Shown: positions 46,158 to 59,602, counted from the first letter of the stretch. The stretch: DNA of 64,000 bases from Strongyloides papillosus (GCA_005656395.1 SRSI01000009.1:1860001-1924000), one strand, 5' to 3'. A program made the numbers and translations. The notes: generated from the sequence alone by a model not told the origin.

Positions 46158-47116
46158 TTAATATCCTGGAGCAGTTCTTGGTGCTGAAAAAAATGCGAAT
46201 AAAATGTTAAGATCAAATTAAACTTACGTGGACAGTGGTTGCAAGATCCTTTGTCTCCTTGTGGTCCTTGTGGGCCTGGTTCTCCATTGGCTCCTGGAGC
46301 TCCTGGGGCTCCATCAGATCCAGCATCTCCTGGTGGTCCTTGTGGTCCTGGTTGTCCAGCTTCTCCTGGGGCACCTGGTTGTCCATCTTCTCCTGGTGCT
46401 CCTGGAGCTCCGGCTGGTCCAGCTGGGCCTTCTGGTCCTTCAACTTCTTCAACAACTCCTGGGACTCCTGGGGCTCCGGCATTACCTGGGGCGCCATCAG
46501 ATCCAGCTGGTCCTGGTGGTCCTTGGGCTCCATCTGATCCTGGGTTTCCTGGGGCTCCTGGTGCTCCTGGTGTTCCGGCGTTTCCTGATGGTCCTTTTGG
46601 TCCTGGGTTACCGGCTGGTCCTGGTGGTCCGGCTGGGCAGTCAAAGCAGAAATCGAAAGCTGGGGCTGGGGTGGCGGCTGGACCATCTGGGCCATCTCTT
46701 CCTGGTTGTCCTGGAGCTCCGTCTTGTCCATCTTGACCGTCTGGACCTGGTAATCCTGGTGGTCCTTGTGGAGAAACACCACATCCACAGCATCCTCCGG
46801 TGTGTTGGGCAGCGAATGATCCTTCAACACCTTCTGAGGTACCATATCCAGCTTGACGAGCGAATCTTCCTCCAGTAACTTTAGAAAGAACTTGGGTTCT
46901 TGTTACTTCTTTCCAGATATTTCCGGAACGAGATCTACAGAAGTCAACTTCATTTTGCATAACAGTTTGCATCTGTTGCATATGGTTGTAAAGCATTGGT
47001 ACTGAGAAAATGGAGATAAGTACTGCTACTGTTGAGATAGCAACAGCTGCAAAAGCGAATGATCTCAAGGAGTCAGCTTCACGCTCACGTTGAATATAGA
47101 GTTGCTTGTCTTCCAT
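46158..47116 (-). CDS. Cuticle collagen
   Basis: Structural collagen of the nematode exoskeleton. Exon 1 is 46228-47116 and the 26-nt exon 2 is 46158-46183 (44-nt intron); 304 aa. N-terminal order: a short charged cytosolic stretch, a membrane anchor at about 18-42 (SFAFAAVAISTVAVLISIF), the NC1 region with a VTRTQVLSKVTGGRFARQAG segment containing RFAR (a furin-like cleavage site), a Cys cluster (GGCCGCG), then Gly-X-Y blocks interrupted by a CFDC spacer and a Val-Glu-Glu break. Splicing restores the usual collagen ending: CNHCPPPRTAPGY. Cysteines flanking the Gly-X-Y blocks match the tyrosine/disulphide-linked cuticle collagen type. The first ATG follows a TTTAG acceptor-like site that could be a trans-splice site. 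Confidence 0.95.
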
Positions 47117-47118
47117 TT

Positions 47119-47176
47119 CTAAATATTAGAAGGGAGAAAAGATGATACTATTGAAGTGAAATAAGAAACTTTTATA
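47119..47176 (-). promoter_or_regulatory. Collagen core promoter: TATA box and trans-splice acceptor
   Basis: On the minus strand TATAAAAG lies at 47169-47176, about 53 bp before the ATG, and an acceptor-like TATTTAG ends at 47119, two bases before it. The two together define a short outron of the length usual for cuticle collagens. Confidence 0.5.
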
Positions 47177-47606
47177 CTAAAAGTGAAAGGCAGTCATACA
47201 AATAAATCCCTCCCCTAAATAAACTAGTTAAGGGCAAAAAAGTTTCATCTATCCCTTTTTCTAAAGATATTTGGTAGAAATTAGAATACCTAAAAAAGCT
47301 CGTTTTTGACTGGGCTCGTTGAAGGACATGAGCTCCGTTGATAGATAATTGATAACAGTCAACGACCAAAGGGAAAACTTACAATTAATAAATTATAATC
47401 TTTATTTCATTATAATACTATAGTAGAATTAAATTACTACACAAAACCGTAATGTCATATAAGGCAATAATAATTTATGTTATTTAGACAAGTATAAATT
47501 AATAGTATATAATAGCAAAAAAAATTGTTTTAAAAAAATCTGGATTCCATCAACTGTGAAAAAGATTTACAAATATATAAAAGAATATTATATGAAAAAT
47601 AATTGT
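47177..47606. other. Collagen upstream region with GATA-like sites
   Basis: About 430 bp. Between 47338 and 47356 there are three closely spaced GATA-type strings (TGATAG, AGATAA and TGATAA on the plus strand), as expected for hypodermal collagen control by ELT-3-type GATA factors. TTGACTG (about 47306-47312) and CAGTCAA (about 47357-47363) form an inverted repeat around them. The left-hand remainder holds the GOS-28 3' UTR. Confidence 0.4.
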
Positions 47607-49109
47607 CTATGAATTCCTTGTGTACAAAAACATTAAAATGATACAAACACTGATAACAGCAGCTAATATAAGTTTATCTTTTCTTTTTTTATTTTTAATT
47701 CTTTGCATAACATCATTTATCATTGGATATTTTTGTGCCATTTGCTTTAAACTTCTTTGTGCATTAATTAATATACTCTTTTGCCCATACAAATTTTCTT
47801 TCACTGACATTGCAAGGCTAGAAAATTTCAAAAATTAGAATTAATGATAATTTTTGTTGATGATGTAACAGTACTTTTGAAAAGCGCTTTGAAAAGAGAC
47901 CTTGAAATAAACAAGGCTCATATAAATAATTACTCGTTTTGATATACTATTTTCCATCATTAAAGAATTTGTAAGAAATTTTATAGTTTTTGTTTATAAC
48001 AACAATATATGATGCACATTTTATAATAAATATATTTGATAAAAAAATCTTGCAATTACTTAACGAATATTATTGTATGTCTGCGCAACAAAATATCCCT
48101 TTCAAAAAATACTTTAATAAAATTTACAAATGCTATTTTAAAAAAGTTAATTTCACCTAATAGTATCTCGTTATATTATACCTTAAAGGTGAACATGACG
48201 TTAATCATAGAATTAAGGAAACTAATTTAATATTATTAAAAATACAATAAAAAAAAGAATGTTGTCACCAAATTGTTACAAACTTTTAATACCTCCTTTT
48301 ATTGGTATTCATTAAAAATTTTAGACAAAAAAAACTCTAAATTATGCGCTCAATTAACTATTTTAATTTTTCTTTAAATGTTTTTTAAAAACAAATAAAA
48401 TCAAAAATTTACCTTAATTGCTCGTCCATTAAACGATCACAAGAATTTATTCGTTCATTCTCTCTTAGGTAGAGTTCTGTATTTCGTCCATTACCTCTAT
48501 TATTAAGATGAGATTCCTCTATTTGAATTGCACAACTTCCTCCTATTAAATCTTCTCTAAAAATTATATATTATATTTATTAGAAAATTACTAGTTAAAT
48601 GGTGAGTAATAAATAAAAAAACTTTCAATTACCTCATTAATTGTGATTGGATATTATTTTTTGATCTGTTAAATTCTGTACAATAATCGCGAAGAATATC
48701 ATGATGGCGTCTCAAGGTATGCGTAATAGCAGCGTTATTTGATAATGAAGGATCTTTTGACATTAATACATCCATCTATAAAATATTTTTATGTATATTT
48801 TGTTGTTATTTAAAAAATAGTTGTTGTTTTTTTTAAAATTACCTCATCATTAACAGTGGTAAGATTTTGAATCAACTGCTCTATTTCATTGGATATCAAA
48901 GTAAAATTGTCTTTTTTATTTGTCAAGGACACAGCCTGTGATCCAAAGGATGAAGAACTATTTGATGTAAGTCTGTTAAATGTCATTAGCTTTGAATCTA
49001 TCTCATTTTCAAAAATTCTTGCCCTCTTACGCAATCCTATAAAAGACAACAATAAAAATAATCTTTTAAAAGAATTATTCTCTCATTTACCGTCCCAACA
49101 ATTGGCCAT
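47607..49109 (-). CDS. gos-28: Golgi SNARE GOS-28 (GOSR1)
   Basis: Qb-SNARE of Golgi transport. Exons are 49091-49109, 48843-49036, 48633-48775, 48413-48556 and 47607-47817; 236 aa with all phases consistent. It starts MANCWDGLRKRARIFENEID, matching human GOSR1 (SYWEDLRKQARQLENELD), then ISNEIEQLIQNLTTVND, THTLRRHHDILRDYCTEF, ELYLRENERINSCDRLMDEQ, the SNARE motif, and a C-terminal membrane anchor (LILAAVISVCIILMFLY) with a short luminal tail. Length equals GOSR1 (about 250). The first exon is only 19 nt; it is supported by the ATG, the GTAAAT donor and the exact match of the join to the family N-terminus. Confidence 0.93.
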
Positions 49110-50796
49110 AATGTTTTATTAATAGTTTATTAAAAACAGGCTTCTGTAAACAATACCTAAAATAGGAGATTAATAAATGTTTCTAAAATAAAAGAAGATT
49201 GATTTACTGCTACTTCTATTATAATATGTTTAAAAAGTAATAAAAGAATTCTAAATTTATTTATAAAGATTATAAAAATACCATTAAATATAACGAAAAA
49301 TCTCTCTCATTCTTTGGGTACGTAAGTGACGTAAACATGTGAATGTTAACATGTCAAATCTCCAATAGGCAAAATAACTTCGTCGTGAGAAATGGAATTG
49401 AATAATAATTATTCAAATTTAGTTTTTCTACACTTATTTTTCTATTCCACTTTTTACAATACATGCATATTGTTTTTTTATGTCTCTTCATAATATAAAA
49501 ATACCCCTCGTCTCATTTTTTATTCTATCTTATTTTTTTCATTGTTAAAAAAAAGCGGTTTAATTTTCCTTTCCGTAATATTACAAAAATGGTGGAATCC
49601 TTCCAAAAAATTATATTATTTATAATTATAAATGTCAAAGTATTTTACATCATTTATATTTTTAATTTTCGTAAAATTAATCTAAAAAAATGTTCTTTGG
49701 TACTTTATCTTTACCGCTTAAATCTAGTTAAATTTTTAATTATTATATACATGGTATAGATGTCATGTCTATAATTTTGATAAATTAAGTAAATGTCTTT
49801 ATATATAGAATTCTTTTGTCTCCCTCATGATTTTTATTTCGTGCAAGATCTTTTTGAAAGAAAAGAAAGACTACCAGTAGAGAATGATGAGTAACTATAA
49901 AAGGTATTTTAGTAATAGATAAATTTCTAAAAATAATGCTATGTTTGGTATTCATATTTATATATTATACATAAATATATATTATTAATATAATATATAA
50001 ATGTATTTATTTATGCATAATGTATTAAAAGTAATAACATTTTAAAAATTTATTTAACTTATTATTTAAAGAAAAGATTTGTTTAAATGTTAATGGGTTA
50101 AAAAAGTTCTTATGCAAATGATATGTATATGTATGTTGTGCCATCATTAAAATGAGAGGAGATATAAATGTAGTAGTAGTAGTTTTTTTTTAATACGACC
50201 TATGACACGGCTGGTTTGGCATTTCCTTTAAATCATAAGTGTGGATTTGATTATTGAATTACATTTTATAATCCTACTTATCTTCTTTTGTCTTACCGTT
50301 ACGCGTACTATAGATGTTACATTATAACCATACTAAGGAAATGTTATTTTAACTATTTTATTTGAGTATTTTTATTGCGAGAAGACCTCTTTAAATATTT
50401 TTCTAATATAATTTTATTTTATATATTATGTATCAATATCCCCTTACAACTATAAAAATTTAAAACCCATACTTTTAAATGACATTTTTCATCGTTGTAA
50501 TTGATCTATTTTTCATTTAAATGTTATATAAGAATATGAACTATATTTTAAAGTTATATTAAAAATGACACGATAGCTTAACTGCATGTCTTTTGTCATT
50601 GTGATAAAATGTCTTTCTTTATATAAACAATTATATTTTAATAGATTGATTATTTTAATATGTATTTTTGTATACTTTTAATACCATTAATATGTTTTTT
50701 ATTAATTTAGGATCTCTTCTCTTTTTATATGTTATATTTATTATTCTATAAAATAAATATTTTTTCTGTATAATCGATGTGATTGAAAAAATAGTT
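49110..50796. other. Intergenic, 1.7 kb
   Basis: Divergent promoters of GOS-28 (-) and the Tyr/Asn-rich gene (+). It contains TACGTAAGTGACGTAAAC at about 49319-49336 with a CRE-like TGACGT, a GTAGTAGTAGTAG run near 50171, and T-rich tracts. No gene. Confidence 0.5.
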
Positions 50797-51536
50797 ATGT
50801 ATGCTACAATAGATCATCATAACTCACCATCACAAAGTATTCCTTCGATGACTGGTAACTTCAGTACATTTGGTAATGTTTCTGATTCATCATCACCACT
50901 ATCATATGGCTCAATTCCTATAAATGATTCAAAAACTCCTATGTCTAATAAAAGTACTGCTAATTCTATTTCAAAAATTGAAAAATCTATTATTCGTTGG
51001 AGATCAAAACATGAAGAGCATAAGGAGCAGTATAAGGAAGCAGCGGCGCACTATATAAATGAAAGTCGCAAAGAAATTCAACGTCAACATTATAAGTAAG
51101 TAATTTTTAATAATTAATTAACTTTTTTAAAAGATACCTGGAAGATATGATAAGGAAACATCAAGAATTTCTAGTAATAAGGCCAGAAGATGTTTCTGGA
51201 AGTTATCCATATCCAAATTGTAAATGGATGAATGGGCAAAAACGTAATTATTATTCTTCTTCAATGTCTTTCAATTCTCAGGGACCATCATATTACCAAC
51301 CAAATATATCTTCAAATAATAATGTACATAATGTATCGTATAATTACTATAATTATCCTGATCCAAATATGTATTTAACTTATCCAGAACCAAATGTGTA
51401 CACAAATTATCCCCAACCTATGGTAGATTATGAGGTACGGAATCAACAACAAATTCTACCATATCAAGGATGTAATGATGATGTATATAATCAGCAAGGA
51501 AATTTCCTCCCTAATCAACAAGAAAAATTCTGGTGA
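50797..51536 (+). CDS. Unrecognised Tyr/Asn/Pro-rich protein with a charged helical segment
   Basis: Exons are 50797-51095 and 51134-51536 (38-nt intron); 233 aa from the ATG at 50797. Residues 1-65 are Ser/Thr/Pro-rich (SIPSMTGNFSTFGNV). Residues about 66-120 form a highly charged, probably helical stretch spanning the splice (SISKIEKSIIRWRSKHEEHK, then AAAHYINESRKEIQRQH, EDMIRKHQEFLV). The remaining 110 residues are low complexity with a short repeat (NYPDPNMYLTYPEPNVYTNY). No signal peptide or membrane segment. It could be a nuclear regulator or RNA-binding scaffold; I do not recognise a domain. The gene is isolated by 1.7 kb upstream and 3.8 kb downstream, which is common for developmental regulators with large control regions. 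Confidence 0.7.
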
Positions 51537-54500
51537 AATCTAAAATAATAATAATTTGATGGGTTATTAGAAGTGGATTTGATAGTCAAAAAATTTTGCT
51601 GTATTTCTTTGTGTTTTTGTTGTTAATTATATGTATTATATATAAATAGAAGTTTAAGTGGGTAAAATTTTATTTATATATAATGTATTTTATTTAATTT
51701 TGCCATATTTGTAATGTATTCTTTAAATACTTATATAAATATTATACATAAATGTTTGGAAATTTTTTTTGTCAATTTATATAATAAATTTTTAAAGATA
51801 ATAATAAAATATTACTATTTTATATATTTATTTTAAAGCAGGGGAATTTTTTTTATAGTGAATCTCTAGGGTAAATCATGATCTATTAAATTTAAGATAA
51901 CAACTAATTAGTTGTGTTGTAGTTTTATCATGATAACTAACTATGAATGCTTTAATGAAATATATATTTGTTAATCGAAAACATCAATCTTAAATAATCA
52001 AAGATATCTAAAATAACAATTCTTTATGAAAAGACAATAGATCAAAAACAATGAGTAATAGAAAAATTTACATCACTAACTTTATATAAATTCTTATGAT
52101 GATATATTATTTTATATTTACTTTTTTTTTGTATATTTTTAATTTAAACGATTTAAAATATTTAGTAGTTCTTTAAAATAAATTTCAAAGAATTATGATC
52201 TAACTAATTTAATGTTATTTTAATACATTAGATTATTTATATATATTGAAAAATTATTACATACTTTGGAAACTTACTGAAATAAATTTATATGATCAAA
52301 TTGTGCTTTATAGGAAATTATAAATTATTGATAAGATTTTTTATTAATCATTGTTGCGAATATATAAATTACAAAGTTTCAGATTTTTATTGAATTCTAA
52401 AGATTTTGTGTTTTTCTTTATTTGTTCTACTGAAAATGAAAAACAATCAAAGTTTTGATAACATCTGATAAACGATTAAAATTGTTTGTATTTTAAACAG
52501 ATAGTCATCAAATAAACTTACTATCTCAGCTTCATGGATCATCTATTAACTGTAGTCGTAATTTGACTAACATTCATATATTTTTTACTAATCTAATGTA
52601 AATAATAACTCAAGGACAACCTTTTACTTTAATTCTTCAAAATAAGTTTTTTTTCTTTTTCTTAAATTTTACTTTCTAATTATAATACAAAGAATTACAA
52701 TTAAGAAAATAAATAATTATAGCATTGAGTTTCGTTGTAATAATAAATGATACGTTCAATTTCTAGATATAATTTATTAACTTAACCTTTGGCTTACGTT
52801 AAATTAAAATTTAAAATAAAAAGAAGTTAAAAATTTTCCCTACAATTAACTAATGACGATTGAGCTAGGATATTTATTATATAGAATAGTTTAGATTGCA
52901 TTTCTCTTTTACTTTTGAATAGTAATAAAATAAAGTTCATGTCAAATTTTTTTTAACTTTTGATATGTCAAGTGATTTTACATAAATATTATCGAATAAC
53001 AAAATTAGACGTTTGTAGCACACAACAACATTTGAAATTTATATTAACATATATGATAAAACTGTCTTAATTTAGATAATTAAAATTTAAATCTTTGATA
53101 AGTTACTGGAAAGATTAATCATTAATGTTATTTACAACTCATATAATCTAATAAAACTTGTCTTTACATTCTTAGTACTTTAAGGTATTTAATATATTAA
53201 TTTCAAATAAAACATATTATTACATTTTCTCAATGATCTTTTATTTAAAATAACAATTCACATTTAAATCTAATAGTTTGGACCTTTATGAAAAGTATTT
53301 TACAAAGAATTTCCATGGAAAATCAATCAAATTTATTACAGTTAACTCAAATTTGTATCTCCTTCTTTTTTTCTCTCTCTTCCACGCAGTTCTTTCTTCT
53401 CATATATTAACTTACGCTTCTCTGATTGTATTGTTAAGAAATCAGTAGTATTTTTATTAGTTATTTGTAACGCACTGCAAACTCTTTTAATATTTTATTT
53501 AATTACTTTTTTTAAATTTGGTCAATTACATAATGTACTTTTTTTAATATTTTTTTTGCAATATTTCTCATCGCATTTTTTCTGCTGAAACGGATTGTTA
53601 TTACGAATTTAAAGCAATTAATTACTTTCATGGATTAAATGTTACCTTTAAAAAATTTCAATTTTTGATCATGCTTAATTATTTTAAATGACTACTTTAG
53701 TAGTCTAGACATCAATATTTATAAAGGCAGTTAAATAATTTTTTTTGACAAAATTTAACAAAATATTGTCCACTTTCTATCATTAGATAACTTAAAAGTG
53801 GGAAATCAAAAGTTATTGCTTTAAAAAAAATGTCCTAACGCCGCGACGCATTTTTGTAATGAGCCATTCCATATTTTATATTGGATTATGTTTTAATCTT
53901 GTTGTAGTTTTATCATTTAAAAATTTCGAAATATGAAAAACACCTTTTTTACTCAGAAAAAAAAACAATTGAGTATGTCAGTTTTGACGTAAATTTTTTT
54001 TAAATTTGTTGGTAAAATTATCATTGAATTTAAAATAAAAAAAGTAGGCAGTATTAAGAAATATATACCAACTGTTTAACACCAGTGAATGATATGATGG
54101 AAGGTAAAAGTATATATTTTAAATATAGATAATAATTCACTAGTGATATACTTTTTACTTCATAGTTATTTTTACGCTTTTATTGAAAAAATTAGTTTTT
54201 TTAAATGTTTTAATTTTTTTTTAAATTATAAATTTTACCCTCTTTAACTTTTTGATTAAGACATTGAAACAGATGTCTAACAATTTATTTTGCAAATATT
54301 TTAAGTTTATTTTTCTGAATCAATAATTTTTGCACTATGCACGTACTAATGAATTTTTAAATAGCATTAGTTATGCCATTTTTTTTTATTTTTGGTATAT
54401 CAAATTATAATGAGTTCTTTTAATAATTATGAAAATTTTAGTAAGAAAGTAGTATATTTTATTACAAAAATCTTTATTAGCTCATGAAGTGTATGATTTT

Positions 54501-55331
54501 TGAATTTTTTTGTAAGACTAATAAAAGGTGAAAAAAGTTTATTTCATCACCATAAAAAATTGTATTTTGTCATAACATTTCATATGTTTAAAAGATCGCA
54601 GTATGTAGTTAAATGATCTAATTCTATTGAAATTTTGTAAATAAACTTAAAAATTTAATGAAATTAAATTTATATTTTTAAAAAAATATTTGGAAAATCT
54701 GTACTTTTAAAAAGTTCACTAAGCCAATTTTCTCAGTTAAATTTTTTTATCTAGTTATACAAAGAACAAATTTATAGTATTAAAAAAAATTATTTTCTGC
54801 ACACTCAATTGAATCTACATGACTATGAGATGTATGTACTTTTTTTAGTATGTGCATTTTTTGATTATTCAATATGAATTTTTGACATTATTAGTTTTGA
54901 CAAATTAAATTTTTTTCTGTTTCCCAAGATTTATAAAATTATAAATGTTACATTGTTGAAACTTTTAAGTTAATATAATGGTATGTTGTAATGCACAGCG
55001 ATAGTTTTGGAGCAAAATGTATTATTAAAAAATCCCATTTATAAGAGACATATGTGTGTAATCATCTAATTTTTTTTATTAATTTCTAAAATTAATATTA
55101 ATATTTATATAATTTTGTAATTAATATTGTACTTAGGGGTATGATTTTAAAATTGTCGATATTTTAAACGAAAGTTTTATTAAATATTTATAAGTTTGTT
55201 ATTTATTACTTTTAGATTTAGATTCAAAAAATTTTTACATATTTGAAAAACACTATAGGTGTGCTGTCATATAGTATTTATCAAAGTTGAAATTTTAATT
55301 AAGTTATCATTGGTTTTTTTACTTTGAAAAT
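51537..55331. other. Large intergenic region, 3.8 kb
   Basis: Very AT-rich. At about 53330-53490 the plus strand is strongly pyrimidine-rich (CTTTTTTTCTCTCTCTTCC), and the minus strand there has an open purine-rich frame (IQSEKRKLIYEKKELRGR). Near 53840-53867 the minus strand has another short coding-like piece. Whether these are exons is unclear. Nothing else is supportable. Confidence 0.4.
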
Positions 55332-57264
55332 ATGTCTAATTTATCAGATCTCTCCTCCAAAAAATTGATAACTCTTATGGTAGTGAGTGGTGTTTCCGTA
55401 ACTGCATTGATTTGGCTTTACCTTCGTCAGCGCAAAGATAAACCAAATAAAGAATTGTCGAAAAAGAATGAAAGGAGGCAAATAGATTGTAGTGAAAAAA
55501 AAGAAAAAATATCGTTAAATAATTCTCCTCTTGTTTTTGAATGTCCCACAGCACCTACTCCTGATGATGATAAGATGTCCAAGGTGGACGTCATTGAAGA
55601 AGGATGTGCAAAAGTTGATCATATACAGGTAAGCAACATTTTTACGAAAAAAATACTAATATAAATTCATGATAATTTTATCGTAATAACAATCCGTAAA
55701 ATTTTGTCATTGTGGACTTTACAAAATTGATAAAGTATAAAATCGATTTTTGTGTTTGATTTTGCGCTGGTTGTATAGTGTTGTACAATAATTCAATATA
55801 TATTTTTAAAAAATTATTCGTCTTTGAAATCGTTTCTTTTTTTAAGAATATATATATTATATTTTTTATTATTTTTTTAAACACATTTTTTAAATGACAT
55901 TTTTTGCAGTTAGAAACAAAACCTCTACAAAATAAATCTGAATCTGAAGAAAATTTAGATAAAAAAATAAAATCTATAGGTGATTGGGCTTCAATTTGTG
56001 AAAATAAAGAAGATAAGATGCCAGAGAAAAAAATTGAAAAATGTCAAGTTACGGGAACAGGTGATGGAGAAACATTCATAAATGCTAAATCACCTTCAAT
56101 AAATTCTGAGAATAGTGATGATTTAGGATCAGCTGATAGTGGTAGAGCATCATCTGGTGAAACTTATTCTGCCAGACAAAGTTATGTCCAAGTTCCAAAC
56201 TTCCCAATGTACGAATTTGAGATTCCTCACTCTTTAGTTGGTTTGATTATTGGAATTCGTGGACAAACAATAAAGGTACTTTTTTGTTAAATAATTTAAA
56301 CTTATTTCTAATACATTTTTTAGGAACTTTGTGAAAGAGCTAATGTCAAGATGTTGATAAGAAAACACCATTCGCTAGAAAAGCAAAAAACTCATCAAGT
56401 GTGCACAGTTGAAGGAAAAAGGGAGCATATTAATAAATGTTTAAGAATGTTACGTCATAGATTCCCTACAACTAGATTCCCAGACCTGAATTTATCTCCA
56501 ATTCTGCCAGCTCCTATTCCTCTGTCACCAAATGCTCCAGGTGCATCTCCATCAATGTTAATACTTCCTTTCAATGTCAGTTGCGAAGCTTTCATTTCTT
56601 CACTTATTGACGCGGGCCATTTCTTCCTTCAACAACCAACACATCCAACATTTACCTCTTTGCCAACACTGGATAAATACATGAATATAATTTATTCACA
56701 ACAAACTGGTATCCCAGAATTGCCAAAACCTTTAACTTCAGGATTTTTATGTGCTGCACCAGCACATGATGGGTGGGCACGTGCCATTACTTGTATTGTT
56801 TTTGAAGAGGAAGACGAAGTCATTGTTAGATATGTCGACTACGGTGGTTATGCTAGAGTACCACGTGCTGACTTGAAACAAATTAGGACTGATTTTATGG
56901 CTTTACCATTCCAATCATGCGAATGTTATATTGCTCATGTTGAACCAGCTGATGGAACTGCCACATGGTCTCATCAAGCAAATGCCTTATTTACAGAAAA
57001 TTGTCTAAATAAAATAATTGAAGTTAAGGTAGTTGGATATAATGTAAAAGACGAAATTCCAGTTGTAGAGATTCAATATACAGATAGCCAGGGTCATGTA
57101 AGTTTTTTTGTTATTTTTAGTCTCTAATAATTATATTTTAGACTGTACTTTTCCATGAATTATTACTAAGAAAAGAATTAGCTAAACCATCTGACCCATC
57201 TAAAGTTCGTATGGAACCGAAGAAAAATGAAAAATCAATTGGTGTACAGGTATTGTCACCATAA
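55332..57264 (+). CDS. akap-1: A-kinase anchor protein 1-like (AKAP1), KH and Tudor domains
   Basis: Mitochondrial outer-membrane scaffold that binds RNA through KH and PKA in animals. Exons are 55332-55628, 55910-56275, 56324-57097 and 57142-57264; 519 aa. An N-terminal hydrophobic segment (LITLMVVSGVSVTALIWLYL) followed by basic residues (RQRKDK) is the mitochondrial anchor. Then come an acidic, disordered part with ADSGRASSGETYSARQSYVQ and a single KH domain spanning the splice (YEFEIPHSLVGLIIGIRGQT, then IKELCERANVKMLIR and QVCTVEGKREHINKC). The Tudor domain follows (GFLCAAPAHDGWARAITCIV, VIVRYVDYGGYARVPRADLK). This order, anchor-KH-Tudor, is that of AKAP1. The 3' end at the TAA 57264 follows a possible donor (CAG|GTATTG), so a longer isoform is possible. 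Confidence 0.9.
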
Positions 57265-59602
57265 GATTTTGCTCAGGATTTTTACTAACTCATTTGACGA
57301 CTATGATCTTATTAAGTTTTTTGTATTTTTTGTTATATCTTTCCCCTTTTTCTCTGGTAATTTAATATTAGTATATTAATGTGAAGCAGGAGATATATTA
57401 TATGATTATTAATTAAGAACAATGTCTTTGTTTTTATATATAATTTTTTCTAATTAACAAATTAGATATATCATTAAAAAGAATTTTTTCATTTTGCCTT
57501 CTATATCGGTATCTATTTTACTACCACAAATATTTTAAATTCATTCCTGCTTATTCTTTTTTTAAAGTATGGAATATATTATTTTTTTCTATGTTTTTAT
57601 GCCTTCTAAAACATTTTTTAATAACAACATTAAATGTTAATTTTTTAAAATTACATTATCATAGTTAAGTTTGATTGTGTATTTATATAATGCCTCTATT
57701 GTTTTATTATCTTTTTATTGTTAATAAAAAAAAAATGCCTAAATTTCTCTTAAATAGTAAAATAATTGTGCTAATATTTAGAATAGACTTAAACTAAAAT
57801 GTTGGGTTTATAATAATTATTTTAATCCTCAATTTCCAGATGTAATAAAGTGATGACAAATTAGAATATAGGAAACATCGTGTTATCATGAAAAAAAAAT
57901 GAAAATATTTATGAATTCTCAAACATTTATATTTATAAATATTATTTCCAATTATCTGTATAAATTTTTTATTTGAAATAAATGAATATTTTTATTTATA
58001 AAAAACTTCCATATTTTTATTAGATTACTTTTTTATGGATACCTGTAATACTTCCTCATTTATGTCATTTTAAAATATTTTTATTATTATATTTGTAATA
58101 AATTGATAACAACCTTTAATAAAGATATAATAAATCGAGTCATTATTAAATTGAAGAATTTTTTTTATAATAAACCAAAGATGAAAATTTAACACGAGAA
58201 GAAGAGTACATTGAGTATTTTAATTTCAAAAAATTTTCATTTAAATCACGTTATCATATTGTATGAAATTTTTTTTTAAAAAAAAATAAAACAAGGCTTA
58301 TGGAACTTTAATAATAAATGTCTAATTACAAAATAATTAATTCTCTTTCTTCTATACATAATATTATTATAATATTTCAACTTTTTAAAGCATTATATAA
58401 TATTAATAGCTTACATAACTATTAGTTTAGCATGAAACACCATTTTTTTTGCCCACCTTTGAAAACATTTATTCAGTTTTATACACCTATGAAAATTGTT
58501 ATTTATGAAAAAAAGAGCTTTGATATTTTTTAATAAAATAACACATTTTCTATGACATTTTTATAAACTTGTATATTGTCAAAATTACCAATTCCTTCAA
58601 TTTTTTACTCAATAAGATATTAAAATTTATCTATCAAATACGTAAAAAAAAATTACATAGTCCAACAGACGATGATTAATTTAATAATTTCCTTAGAATT
58701 AAAGAAAAAACAACTTTAATGAGATATAAAAATACAATAGTTGCATGTTTATTTTTAACAAACGTGTTATTATAACTTAATCAGTCTTCAATTCATATAA
58801 AGATTAATATCTACTGGTTAAATCCTTTAAATATAGTTTTTCTTGTCGAGGGAAATTTTAATTGCTTGTAAGTGAAAATTCATCATTGGGAAATATTAAT
58901 TTATATAATAATTAACATTTGAATTGTAATTTATTTAAAAAGAAACATACAAGAGATACAAATTAAAGTATAAAAATTAATGAAATCTTTTTTTCTCATG
59001 CTTAAAAATCCTATATATATTTTAAATAAGGTAGGAGAAAAATGTATAACAACCTGTAAAATATATTAATATTTATTATTATACATATAGAAGATTATTA
59101 ATTTTACTCAAATATTAGTTACTCAAATTTCTCTTTTTATATGCCGTTAATTTTATAGTTGCTTTAGGTTAAAAATATACATGTTATCCTTTTAATATTT
59201 TTAACAAGAAGGTGATAATATTATTTAATTCTACTAATCAGAAAAATTGAAATAAAGTTAATATTTCTTCTTTAAATAATTTTATAACGGAAGGAAATAT
59301 AATATAATTATTTATCAAATCTCCTAATATTTGCATTATTCATATTAAAAACGTTCCTTATTTAAAACTAATAGGTAATGAGAGAAGGATAAATATACTT
59401 CATCTTACGTTTTGATTCATACAATTTTAATTCATTTAAAATTTTTATAGAAGTACTAAAAAAATTTACTTTAAGTTTTCTTTTCAATTAAAATATTATT
59501 CTTTTTTATGTTACTATATTTATTATTATTATTATAAAGAAAATAATATTATAACAGCTATTTATTTGAAAATAACAAAAAAAGCTTTTTTATCATTTAA
59601 AT
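57265..59602. other. Intergenic, 2.3 kb, no gene seen
   Basis: AT-rich spacer holding the AKAP1 3' UTR and the tetraspanin promoter. Several poly-A and poly-T runs and an (ATT)n run near 59520. No tRNA, repeat or credible ORF. Confidence 0.5.

Noticed and set aside
46213..46878. Several ORFs in other frames of the collagen gene, some over 200 codons
   Set aside because: They are mirror frames of Gly-X-Y coding sequence, which gives long stop-free shadows; the collagen frame has all family landmarks.
49319..49340. CRE/UPRE-like TGACGT upstream of GOS-28 and TGACGC near rab-30 as a shared secretory-stress element
   Set aside because: The two sites differ in core and context, and SEC24 lacks one; too weak to report as a regulatory link.
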